In this document: one piece after another, positions 50,590 through 58,214 of the stretch
Layout of the letters: each line of letters starts with the position of its first letter
Position numbering within the stretch: position 1 is the stretch's first letter
The notes under the pieces: model-generated
Told to the model about the DNA's origin: nothing
Database searches by the model: none
The model's input: the letters and a program-made list of their open reading frames with translations, nothing else
Origin: Roseburia sp.
GTDB taxonomy: Bacteria; Bacillota; Clostridia; Lachnospirales; Lachnospiraceae
Assembly: GCA_026168605.1 (NCBI GenBank)
Contig: JAPFDX010000023.1
Location: forward strand, 1 to 64,000
Direction of reading: 5' to 3'
DNA: 64,000 nt
Made by a program: the position numbers and the translations under genes

Positions 50590-51213
50590 CTACTCCTCCA
50601 TTTCGTATTCACACTTTTTCCAGCCGTAAAAATATTGCCAGACAAGTTCTCCGCCTCTCACATCCAGCTCCATAAGCTCTTTCTTCCCCCTGGCGAAGTC
50701 CAGAATACTCTCGCCGTCTATGCACACATCATAAAAATCCGTCGTTTCCGGGGAATCATTCCTCTTTTTTTCTGATCCCAGATACCGGATTTCCACATCG
50801 CAGCCTGCGCGCAGTGCCTTTTCACGAAAAGTCTCCAGACGCTCCGGTGTAAGGATCTCAAACCCATGTCTTGATTTCTGAATGACCAGACCATCCCGCT
50901 TTTTACAGGTGGAGATATAGTACTCTGCGCTCTCTGCCCGGACTCTTTTCTCAAAAATAATCTCGTCCCCGGCACACAGCTCCTCTTTTCTGTAATACTG
51001 CCCCAGTCCAACGATCCGCGTTTCCCTGCCCACAGTCTTGCGCACCGTCACCTTTTGCCCGGAATACCTGTCCGTAAATTCCACCGGAACATCAGTTTTC
51101 TCAAAAATACCGGAAACATCCAGATCAGCCGGGACGAGCACATAGGTATCGTGTGTTCCGCTTTTTCCAAGTTCCGTGTTATTTAACTGCTTGACGATCT
51201 GCACTACCTTCAT
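50590..51213 (-). CDS. B3-like DNA-binding protein of the restriction locus
   Basis: A 207-residue protein not assigned to a named family. Residues 1-100 follow the B3/EcoRII-N pseudo-barrel pattern: LNNTELGKSGTHDTYVLVP (compare SANDTGATGGHQSGILI in the EcoRII-like protein of this window), then VPVEFTDRYSGQKVTV, GLGQYYRKEELCAGDEIIF and a strand ending YYIST. The C-terminal half is mixed alpha/beta. This suggests a separate sequence-recognition subunit for the LlaJI-like complex (inference). Start ATG 51213 has AAGGTG upstream; an ATG seven codons earlier is possible. It is packed between a methyltransferase and the McrB-like gene. Confidence 0.6.
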   Translation of the reverse strand: MKVVQIVKQLNNTELGKSGTHDTYVLVPADLDVSGIFEKTDVPVEFTDRYSGQKVTVRKTVGRETRIVGLGQYYRKEELCAGDEIIFEKRVRAESAEYYISTCKKRDGLVIQKSRHGFEILTPERLETFREKALRAGCDVEIRYLGSEKKRNDSPETTDFYDVCIDGESILDFARGKKELMELDVRGGELVWQYFYGWKKCEYEMEE

Positions 51214-51255
51214 GACTGCCACCTTCTCCCCCATATCGTGCCGCCATCCTATATC

Positions 51256-52764
51256 TTACAAGTATTTCTTAATCTCTTTTGCGATTCCCCGCGCCATCAT
51301 GACCGGAACGGCGTTCCCGATCTGCATATAGGTCTTGAGATAAGCCCCCCAGAACAGATAATCGTCCGGAAACGACTGGACTCTCGCTGCCTCTCTCGGC
51401 GTGATCGCGCGCACCTGAAACGGATGGATATGCGAATGGCAGTCCATCCGCAAATGTGCCGTGATCGTCCGGCACGGGCGGTCTGCGACCAGTTTATAAT
51501 ATTTGTCCTTAAAGCAGTGGTTGCGGTGCGCATACGGCATGATGTCCTTCACTTTCTCGTCCGTCGCGTCGTCCCCCTGCCCAAGTCTCCGGTAGATCTC
51601 ATAATTCACGTCACTGCAATATCTTGCCTTGTGGTTAAACACATACGGGATTTTTCTTCCCTGATTGATCAGCTTTAAGTATTCGTTGTCATTCTCTTCG
51701 TAGCGGTTGACGTCTATCTTCTTTCCGGTAATGTCGCTGTCAATCTCATTCGTATTTTTCACGCGCGGCGCCTCCAGCGGCTTGATATCCGCGAGCGCAT
51801 CTGCCAGAAGAAACTTCTTGTTGCCCGCACAGTTTTCTCCGATCCGCTCAAAAATATCCTCCGGGGTGATCCGGTGTTCTTCCATCACATCATTTCTGAC
51901 GGCGATGTAGATCAGCCGCTCCCGGCTCTGCGCCACAGAAAAATCCTGCGCGTTCAGTATGCGGTATGCCACCTTGTAAAAGTATGTTCTGCCATCCTTC
52001 CTGATCCTGAGGTTCCCATAGTCCTCCACCACCTGATCGGCAACCTTTAACATCCCTTTTACATTTTCCATGACCACGATTTTGGGCGCGATCTTTTCCA
52101 CTGCCCGCACAAAATATTTGTACAGCTTATTTCTCGGATCGTCGATCACCCGCTGCCGGTTCGCCTCGCTGAATCCCTGACAGGGCGGTCCGCCCACCAC
52201 GAGATCGATCGCACCGGAAACATAGTCGCCGATATTGTCTACAATCTCCTTGATGTCCCCCTGCACCAGTTTTTCCGACGGAAGCTCGGGATGGTTGTAT
52301 TTGTACGTCTGGATGCAGACGTCCTCAATGTCGTTGGCAAGCTGCACACGAAATCCCTCCTGCAAAAATCCGAGGCTCAAGCCTCCCGCTCCACAAAAGA
52401 AATCAACCAGTGTGTAACCTTTCTTCTCCCGCGCCCGCTTCTGACACTCCCGTCTTTTGGAGTTGTACAGCCCGTCCACCAGACTGCCCACCTTTTCCCT
52501 GTTGGAGATCACAAAATTGACAGCAAGCGCAAAGCGCGGATAGCGTTTCCCCAGAAATCCTTTCAGCTTTTCCACTTCGTCCACATGGTCAATGACCCCC
52601 ATCGCCTGCAGCTCCTCTGTGTAACTGCCGCTCTCTTCCGCCTGCAACTCGCATCCGTTTTTTTCACAAAAGACCTCGACGAGTCTGATATATACCTGGA
52701 TCTGCTCCTGAAAAAACGCTCTCTCGGTCTTATTTTCCAGTCTCCCTATGGATTTAAATATCAT
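51256..52764 (-). CDS. DNA (cytosine-5) methyltransferase, second of the LlaJI-like pair
   Basis: A 502-residue m5C methyltransferase. An N-terminal helical region of ~115 residues (ENKTERAFFQEQIQVYIRL) precedes the catalytic domain. Motif I is DFFCGAGGLSLGF, motif IV GGPPCQGFSEANR with the catalytic Cys, motif VI MENVKGM, motif VIII QSRERLIYIAVR and motif X QIGNAVPVMMARGI. The target-recognition region lies between VIII and IX. In LlaJI two such enzymes protect the two strands of an asymmetric site. The start ATG 52764 follows GGAGG and overlaps the first methyltransferase gene by 11 bases. Confidence 0.93.
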   Translation of the reverse strand: MIFKSIGRLENKTERAFFQEQIQVYIRLVEVFCEKNGCELQAEESGSYTEELQAMGVIDHVDEVEKLKGFLGKRYPRFALAVNFVISNREKVGSLVDGLYNSKRRECQKRAREKKGYTLVDFFCGAGGLSLGFLQEGFRVQLANDIEDVCIQTYKYNHPELPSEKLVQGDIKEIVDNIGDYVSGAIDLVVGGPPCQGFSEANRQRVIDDPRNKLYKYFVRAVEKIAPKIVVMENVKGMLKVADQVVEDYGNLRIRKDGRTYFYKVAYRILNAQDFSVAQSRERLIYIAVRNDVMEEHRITPEDIFERIGENCAGNKKFLLADALADIKPLEAPRVKNTNEIDSDITGKKIDVNRYEENDNEYLKLINQGRKIPYVFNHKARYCSDVNYEIYRRLGQGDDATDEKVKDIMPYAHRNHCFKDKYYKLVADRPCRTITAHLRMDCHSHIHPFQVRAITPREAARVQSFPDDYLFWGAYLKTYMQIGNAVPVMMARGIAKEIKKYL

Positions 52765-54013
52765 TGCAAGCCTCCAGCCCATCCAGTTTCTCTTTCATGC
52801 ACTTCGCGAGCGCCTCCGCGAGCAGCGGCGGAACCGCATTTCCGATCTGCTTGTACTGCTCTGTCCTCGGTCCTTCAAACACAAAGTCATCGGGAAACGA
52901 CTGTAACCTTGCGGCTTCCCTCACGGTGAAAGTGCGCGCCTGCGCGCTGTCCGGATGGATAAACTGATTGCCGTCCTTGTACAGATGCGCAATGATCGTC
53001 TTGGACGGCAGATCCCACCACTGTACCGCATAGCTGTTTCCAAAAACCCTTGGCTTCTCATGCCCCAGATCGGGACGGTTACAGAGCAGTTCCTGAAACG
53101 TCCAGTGGTTTGCGCTCATAGCGGCATACCGCTCCATGTCGCGCGCATTGTGCCTGCGCGCCACATGATCCCTTAAAATCTGATTGTCCGGCGGGCTGAT
53201 CTTTTTTAAAAACGCATTGTCCCGTCTGAACGAAAAGGCAACTTCCGCCTCGCCCTCCCCCGGTCGCAAATGCGGCAGTTCTCCGATGGCATCCTTAACC
53301 GTCACATATTTGGCGAGCCCGTCCCGCTCCTCCTCCGGCATTTCGGGGTCATAGTGCGTTTTGATGATGCCCGCATACATCTCCTCAGGCTCTATATCAA
53401 TTCCCTTTTTCACACCGATGATGATGACGCGCTTTCTCACCTGCGGCACGCCGTAATGCGCCGAATTGAGCACGTTCATCCCGGCATCAAATTTCACCTT
53501 GTAATTTTCGCTGAGCGCCTCCACAATCTTATCGACAATGTGCGTGCCGTTGATCTTTGCCGTCAGCATCCCCGTCACGTTCTCAAAGACAAAAAACTTC
53601 GGCTGATAGTGATTTAAAACCTTCACATAACTCTCAAACAGATAGTTCCTCGGATCATCCTGCATGGCGTGGTCGTCCTTCGCCCGCCCGAGACTCGAAT
53701 ACGCCTGACACGGCGGACCTCCGATAATAATATCCACCGTTCTGCCGCAAACCGCCTCATCCAGCCGCCTGATCACATCATCTCCCGTGATATCCAGATT
53801 CAGCACCGCCTGTTCGGCGTCCTCATATCCGTAGTGCCGCATCCTTGTTCTCAGTGTGCGGCAGGCCGTCCCGTCGATCTCCACATGGGCAAGCGCCCGG
53901 AAGCCCTGCATATAAAAGCCCTCGCTAAGACCGCCGCAGCCCGCAAATAAATCAATAAAATTGTGCTGCGCGGCGCGAACGGTCACTCCTGCACAGGCAG
54001 CTTCTCTGCCCAC
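52754..54013 (-). CDS. DNA (cytosine-5) methyltransferase, first of the LlaJI-like pair
   Basis: A 419-residue m5C methyltransferase with motif I DLFAGCGGLSEGF (near 20), motif IV GGPPCQAYSSLGR, motif VI FENVTGML, motif VIII VPQVRKRVIIIG, motif IX VREAARLQSFPDDF and motif X QIGNAVPPLLAEAL. The start is a GTG at 54013, 4 bases after AAGGAGG. That site lies inside the 3' end of the arsC-like gene, which this gene overlaps by 31 bases. The two methyltransferases differ in sequence, as expected for enzymes modifying opposite strands of a non-palindromic site such as the LlaJI GACGC/GCGTC. The actual site here is not known. Confidence 0.93.
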   Translation of the reverse strand: MGREAACAGVTVRAAQHNFIDLFAGCGGLSEGFYMQGFRALAHVEIDGTACRTLRTRMRHYGYEDAEQAVLNLDITGDDVIRRLDEAVCGRTVDIIIGGPPCQAYSSLGRAKDDHAMQDDPRNYLFESYVKVLNHYQPKFFVFENVTGMLTAKINGTHIVDKIVEALSENYKVKFDAGMNVLNSAHYGVPQVRKRVIIIGVKKGIDIEPEEMYAGIIKTHYDPEMPEEERDGLAKYVTVKDAIGELPHLRPGEGEAEVAFSFRRDNAFLKKISPPDNQILRDHVARRHNARDMERYAAMSANHWTFQELLCNRPDLGHEKPRVFGNSYAVQWWDLPSKTIIAHLYKDGNQFIHPDSAQARTFTVREAARLQSFPDDFVFEGPRTEQYKQIGNAVPPLLAEALAKCMKEKLDGLEACNDI

Positions 54014-54342
54014 TCTGCCTCCTTAAATCCGGTCAGCACCGTAGTCCCGTCCACGATCAGCGGACGCTTTACGAGCATTCCGTTCGTGGCAAGCAGGCGA
54101 AGCTGCTCCTCCTCACTCATTGTCTTGAGCTTGTCCTTTAACTGCATCTCCTTATATAACATTCCGCTTGTATTAAAAAATTTCTTAAGCGGCAGACCGC
54201 TCGCCTCGTACCACTGTTTTAACTCGTCATAGGTCGGATTATCCTCGACGATATGACGGTCAGTGTAAGTCAGGTTGTTGGCATCCAGCCACTTTTTTGC
54301 CTTCTGGCAGGTGGAACATTTTGGATATTGGATAAATAACAT
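53983..54342 (-). CDS. ArsC/Spx-family thioredoxin-fold protein
   Basis: A 119-residue protein starting MLFIQYPKCSTCQKAKKWLD with a CxxC (CSTC) at the active site. The ArsC/Spx family pattern continues through LKKFFNTSGMLYKEM, MLVKRPLIVDG (the cis-Pro loop) and a C-terminal GFKEAEWAE. Members include arsenate reductases and the Spx/MgsR redox regulators; which activity this has cannot be told. ATG at 54342 follows AGGAGG. It heads the defence operon: its strong promoter is the only one seen upstream, and its 3' end overlaps the first methyltransferase gene. Confidence 0.88.
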   Translation of the reverse strand: MLFIQYPKCSTCQKAKKWLDANNLTYTDRHIVEDNPTYDELKQWYEASGLPLKKFFNTSGMLYKEMQLKDKLKTMSEEEQLRLLATNGMLVKRPLIVDGTTVLTGFKEAEWAEKLPVQE

Positions 54343-54362
54343 AGGAAACCTCCTTTTTTTAA

Positions 54363-54391
54363 ATTCTATAAAGATATTTGTTTGTTGTCAA
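54363..54391 (-). promoter_or_regulatory. Promoter of arsC-like gene and the LlaJI-like operon
   Basis: TTGACA (54391-54386), a 17-base spacer and TAGAAT (54368-54363) on the minus strand, 21 bases before the arsC-like start. Confidence 0.8.
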
Positions 54392-54436
54392 TCAGTTGTT
54401 TTGTATCTGCGTGTCATGCGCAGGATTCTCTGTGGG

Positions 54437-55498
54437 CTACTCACACGGATAAAATTCATAGCTGCAAACGGCAGAATAATCCCCCTCTTCGCCCGGTATC
54501 ACCTTTTCTTCCGTGCCCACATTCTCGCCGCATCCCCAGTACGAGCCGTCTGCTTTCTGAATCACCGTGTTATTTAAAAATACTGGATATACCTCGTCAA
54601 ACTCTGCAATGTTCTCGTATTCCGTATCATACTTCAGCTTTCCGGTCCACGCCATTGCCCGCTCTTCTGCCCCCGGCTGCGGATAACCGTCCACGGCAAA
54701 ATCTGTCCAGACCATAACGACGTTTTCTGCGATCATCGTCGGCTCACTGATCACAGCAGGTTTCGCAACACCACAGTTGCCGGCACTGTTGTCACCCCAT
54801 GTCCAGACCGTTCCATCCCGGAGCAGTGCCGCATGATTGAACCAGCCTCCGGTGACCAACACCGCATCTTCCAAAAGCTTTTCCGGATTGTAGTAAGAAT
54901 ACATCGGTGCTGTATTTCCGCCCGCGTAGCCTCCCCGCCACGTCCAGACCGTTGCATCTTCTTTGAGGCAGACAATATCATCCCTGCCACAGCACGCATA
55001 CGCCACGTCTTCCATCAGCAAAGCCGGCGCCGTTCCTATGTATGCTCCCACACCATAGAGTTCGTGCTCCTCTGTCAGAAAAATCACAAACCCTCTCTGG
55101 GAATCGTCGACGTGGATGACATTTTCTGCGATTTTTACATTTTCACTGTAAAATTCATCGTCCTGCGTTCCCTGCCCCAACTGTCCGCACGCATTGTTTC
55201 CACCTCCCCACAGCACATGGTTCCCGTCAATATAGTAGAGGTTTCCCGGATCTCCCGTATGCGTGGCATAGTGTTTTGCAATGTTTACGGAAACCGTAAG
55301 TGGTTCCTGCCCGGCACCCCCGCCGGGCGTCTCGCTGCTTTCCGTAACTCCTGCTCCCGGATCCGAGTCGTCCGTACCCGAAATGAGGGGGCTGGTCTTG
55401 CGGGTGAAAGCAACACATAGGATAAGAAGGACAACTACAACGGCAAGGACTGCAAGTATCACTTTGGCATTTTTCTTTTGTCTTTTTATATCCGCCAT
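54437..55498 (-). CDS. Membrane-anchored RCC1-repeat protein
   Basis: A 353-residue protein with a single N-terminal transmembrane helix (residues ~11-32, VILAVLAVVVVLLILCVAF), a Ser/Gly/Glu linker, then RCC1/BLIP-II-type beta-propeller repeats recognisable by LWGGGNNACGQLGQG, ATVWTWRGGYAGG and TVWTWGDNSAGNCG. Such propellers bind proteins or peptides outside the cell in Firmicutes; the partner is unknown. The start is taken as ATG 55498 (MADIKRQK) in a GAGGTGGAGG context; an in-frame GTG three codons earlier is possible. It lies 18 bases after the EcoRII-like nuclease and may be read from the same promoter. Confidence 0.8.
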   Translation of the reverse strand: MADIKRQKKNAKVILAVLAVVVVLLILCVAFTRKTSPLISGTDDSDPGAGVTESSETPGGGAGQEPLTVSVNIAKHYATHTGDPGNLYYIDGNHVLWGGGNNACGQLGQGTQDDEFYSENVKIAENVIHVDDSQRGFVIFLTEEHELYGVGAYIGTAPALLMEDVAYACCGRDDIVCLKEDATVWTWRGGYAGGNTAPMYSYYNPEKLLEDAVLVTGGWFNHAALLRDGTVWTWGDNSAGNCGVAKPAVISEPTMIAENVVMVWTDFAVDGYPQPGAEERAMAWTGKLKYDTEYENIAEFDEVYPVFLNNTVIQKADGSYWGCGENVGTEEKVIPGEEGDYSAVCSYEFYPCE

Positions 55499-55516
55499 TT
55501 CCTCCACCTCACTATC

Positions 55517-56692
55517 TTATTTGCCCTCGATCGTTTTTACATATTCCACAAACCGGGTCAATGTCCATATTCTATCTCTACGATCCCTTGGATATGTCAC
55601 TATATAAGGTTTCGGTACAACCAATATGACATTCTCCGCCTGCATTTCATCCATCTGGGTTCCCGATACTCCTTGTTGAAGTGTACAGAGATATTTAGGT
55701 TTATCCCGTAGACGATCCGCTTCATTCAACACCTGTCTCCATCTGTCTTTACAAGTTGTCTTTGCTGCGAGAGAAATAATATTATCTGTCGGAAAATCAT
55801 AATTATGATATGCCTCGTGCGAGGGAAACAGAAAATCCGGCTTCTTATTTCCCTCCGTAACTGCCTGTGACGAATATTCTAACCCATTTCCATCAAATAT
55901 TGCTGACAAATGATGTTCAAGACTCTTTCCAGCGCGACTCTTACGACGATTTAACACCACATTTGCAACTCTGACAAATTCATCCACTGACTGAAATCCT
56001 TTTGTAATCATATTGCCATATCTCGCATATTCCAATGCCCGGAAAAGCGTATACTCCATATTTGTCCAACTGATAAGCTTCTCATCAGGATTTGTAATGA
56101 TATATTCTGCATGGTCATAGACTTTTTCTTCAATTGCCCTGGCTGCCGCAGACATTAAAGCCGATGCCGGAAAATCCACATCGAGACCACTGATAAACTC
56201 TTGTATTGCCAGCTTTTCCTGCGCCTCTGGCAAAACTTTTTTTATATCAATAAGACTGTTCGTCTCTGTAGGACTGATACCGAATGCATCAAGAAATTCT
56301 TCTATTTCCTCATCCGTATCCAGAAAATATCCGCTGTAATCAACATCTGTCTGTTGTGTAAATACAAATAATGCCCCTGTCTGTTCTGGTTTCAGAAACG
56401 GAAAGCCTCTACCGAATCGCGTAATTCTCAACTCATTTTTACTTTCATAATATGTAAAGCAGCTTTCTGTTTCCAAATCGTCCTGCCATCTGATTTTCAC
56501 TGTCCTTTTCGGAATCCCGGTCCGTTCAAGCTCCTGTTTTCTGAACAACATCACCATTGCTGATTTTGAAATCAAAATACCCGACTGATGACCGCCCGTT
56601 GCTCCCGTATCATTTGCAGAAAGAAATTTGCAAAATCCTTTTTCACTGTTAAGAACAGATTTTATCGCTTGTCCTGCATATCCTGTAATCAC
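55517..56692 (-). CDS. EcoRII-like restriction endonuclease
   Basis: A 391-residue type IIE-like endonuclease. The N-terminal effector domain (B3-like, residues ~1-150) has the signature LSANDTGATGGHQSGILISK. The C-terminal domain holds the PD-(D/E)xK site, read as KKPDFLFPS followed by IISLAAKTTCKDRWRQVL, which also matches the EcoRII-C family (R/K residues in TTCKDRWRQ). EcoRII cuts at CCWGG and needs two sites; the same specificity is likely here given the adjacent Dcm-like methyltransferase, but is not proven. The start is a GTG at 56692, directly after the methyltransferase stop. The DNA is A+T-richer than the LlaJI-like genes. Confidence 0.92.
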   Translation of the reverse strand: MITGYAGQAIKSVLNSEKGFCKFLSANDTGATGGHQSGILISKSAMVMLFRKQELERTGIPKRTVKIRWQDDLETESCFTYYESKNELRITRFGRGFPFLKPEQTGALFVFTQQTDVDYSGYFLDTDEEIEEFLDAFGISPTETNSLIDIKKVLPEAQEKLAIQEFISGLDVDFPASALMSAAARAIEEKVYDHAEYIITNPDEKLISWTNMEYTLFRALEYARYGNMITKGFQSVDEFVRVANVVLNRRKSRAGKSLEHHLSAIFDGNGLEYSSQAVTEGNKKPDFLFPSHEAYHNYDFPTDNIISLAAKTTCKDRWRQVLNEADRLRDKPKYLCTLQQGVSGTQMDEMQAENVILVVPKPYIVTYPRDRRDRIWTLTRFVEYVKTIEGK

Positions 56693-57844
56693 CTAAATCA
56701 CCATCCCATGCAATTCTTTTTCATCTGCCGGATCCATCTCTTCTAATTTTCTTACTATCAGCTTTGCCACATTTTCCATCAACGGCACTACGACAGAATT
56801 TCCAAATTGTTTATATGCCTGCGTGTCGGATACCGGAATTTTGAAATCGTCCGGAAACCCCTGCAATCTCGCACATTCACGCGGTGTCAGACGTCTGGGA
56901 TTTTTCCCGTCTTGTGCAATCAGTATTTCCGACCCATCTTTGTAATATCTTGCACTAATGGTTCTTGATATACCGTCCAATGGCGCAAGACCATATCCGA
57001 ACCCATTTCCTGCCGCTTTATGCTTCGCAGCATAACTCTGAAGATACGTCCAAAGCTTATCTGACAATGTGTATTTTTCATCAACGTTTTCATCTAAAAT
57101 GTCACGTATAACAGGTTTGGGATATTGTGGTGTCAAAGCAAAATCAAACTGTACCTTTTTTCCATACTTTTTACGATCAAATCCCACGATTAAAATACGT
57201 TCTCTATGCTGTGGTACATAATTCTGTCCATCCAAAACAGAATAAAATACGCTGTAATCCAGTTCTTCCAATGATTCCAGTATTATCTGAAAGGTTCTGC
57301 CTTTGTCATGGCTACATAAATTTTTTACATTCTCAAGCATAAAAGCCCTTGGACGTTTCTCTTTTAGAACCCGGCAAACGTCAAAAAAAAGTGTTCCTTG
57401 TGTTTTATCCTCAAAGCCAGTTGCCCTTCCAAGACTATTCTTTTTAGAAACTCCGGCAATAGAAAATGGCTGACAAGGAAATCCCGCGACCAGAATATCG
57501 TGATCTGGTATGGTTGAAGCTTCCACCTGAGTAATGTCCCCTTCCGGCTGCTCTCCAAAATTAGCAAAATATGTCTGCTGGCTGTATTTGTTCCATTCAT
57601 TGGAATAAACACAATGACCTCCAGCCCGCTCAAATGCAATCCGCATTCCACCTATCCCCGCAAACAGATCAATAAATGTAAACTGACGTTCCTTTATTTT
57701 CCGCTGCCTTTTTTTCATATCTGTAACATAATACGCAACAGCTTCTCTCACGCAATCCTGCATTGTTTGCTCTGTCATCATAGAATAGGAATTCAGTTCG
57801 TTATATAATTCATCGTCAACTCTTAAATGTACCTGTTTCATCAT
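56693..57844 (-). CDS. EcoRII/Dcm-like DNA (cytosine-5) methyltransferase with RHH N-terminus
   Basis: A 383-residue m5C methyltransferase protecting DNA from the adjacent nuclease. Motif I is [18 protein letters not shown], motif [14 protein letters not shown] with catalytic Cys, motif VI LENVKNL, motif [15 protein letters not shown], motif [18 protein letters not shown] and motif [10 protein letters not shown]. The first ~48 residues ([19 protein letters not shown] ... [13 protein letters not shown]) form a ribbon-helix-helix domain, not part of the catalytic core, suited to binding an operator. An inverted repeat overlaps its promoter. Autoregulation by m5C methyltransferases is known for M.EcoRII and M.SsoII. 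ATG 57844 is the first gene of this operon. Confidence 0.93.
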   Translation of the reverse strand: MMKQVHLRVDDELYNELNSYSMMTEQTMQDCVREAVAYYVTDMKKRQRKIKERQFTFIDLFAGIGGMRIAFERAGGHCVYSNEWNKYSQQTYFANFGEQPEGDITQVEASTIPDHDILVAGFPCQPFSIAGVSKKNSLGRATGFEDKTQGTLFFDVCRVLKEKRPRAFMLENVKNLCSHDKGRTFQIILESLEELDYSVFYSVLDGQNYVPQHRERILIVGFDRKKYGKKVQFDFALTPQYPKPVIRDILDENVDEKYTLSDKLWTYLQSYAAKHKAAGNGFGYGLAPLDGISRTISARYYKDGSEILIAQDGKNPRRLTPRECARLQGFPDDFKIPVSDTQAYKQFGNSVVVPLMENVAKLIVRKLEEMDPADEKELHGMVI

Positions 57845-57853
57845 GTCGCTCCC

Positions 57854-57881
57854 GGGAAATATTTTATACCTTATTTTTCCC
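57854..57881 (-). promoter_or_regulatory. Operator-like inverted repeat at the EcoRII-like operon start
   Basis: GGGAAATAT (57854-57862) and ATTTTTCCC (57873-57881) form an imperfect inverted repeat, 8 of 9 pairs, with a 10-base centre. It covers the expected transcription start just downstream of the -10 element. It is a plausible binding site for the methyltransferase's ribbon-helix-helix domain. Confidence 0.5.
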
Positions 57882-57883
57882 TT

Positions 57884-57912
57884 ATTATACTATCAGGCAA
57901 TTCTGAAATCAA
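57884..57912 (-). promoter_or_regulatory. Promoter of the EcoRII-like operon
   Basis: TTGATT (57912-57907), a 17-base spacer and TATAAT (57889-57884) on the minus strand, 40 bases upstream of the methyltransferase start. Confidence 0.8.
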
Positions 57913-58097
57913 GCAAAATATCGCGAACATACATTCTTCGTTATAGGATTACAAGCAAAAACTGCCTCACAGCAAACACTATGCCCCCTTCCAATCTTTC
58001 CCCAGAAAATTTTCTCTATCCATTTCCTACACGTCGTTCCCTATTTCAAGCTGATATGTTAAAATACAGATATCCCTTTTATTCCTTGTAAAATCCG

Positions 58098-58162
58098 CTT
58101 ATGCAACCGATTAGCCCTATGAAACCGCCCGGAGGGAGAATATCGCACTAAAATTGCATAAG
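58098..58162 (+). promoter_or_regulatory. Possible structured leader of the nucleoside phosphorylase gene
   Basis: Perfect 9-base arms CTTATGCAA (58098-58106) and TTGCATAAG (58154-58162) enclose 47 bases that contain a second nested pairing CGAT/ATCG and a small CCC-GGA-GGG stem. It lies 52 bases upstream of the phosphorylase start. It matches no riboswitch class I can recall. The rest of the 57913-58214 gap shows no gene. Confidence 0.35.
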
Positions 58163-58214
58163 TGAAAAAGTTTCCGCAACCCCAAAACCCAGCTTGTCGA
58201 AAGGAGTTTTAAAA

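Noticed and set aside
58098-58162. Purine riboswitch
   Set aside because: The conserved purine-aptamer loop sequences are missing and the geometry (single closing stem plus nested pair) differs.
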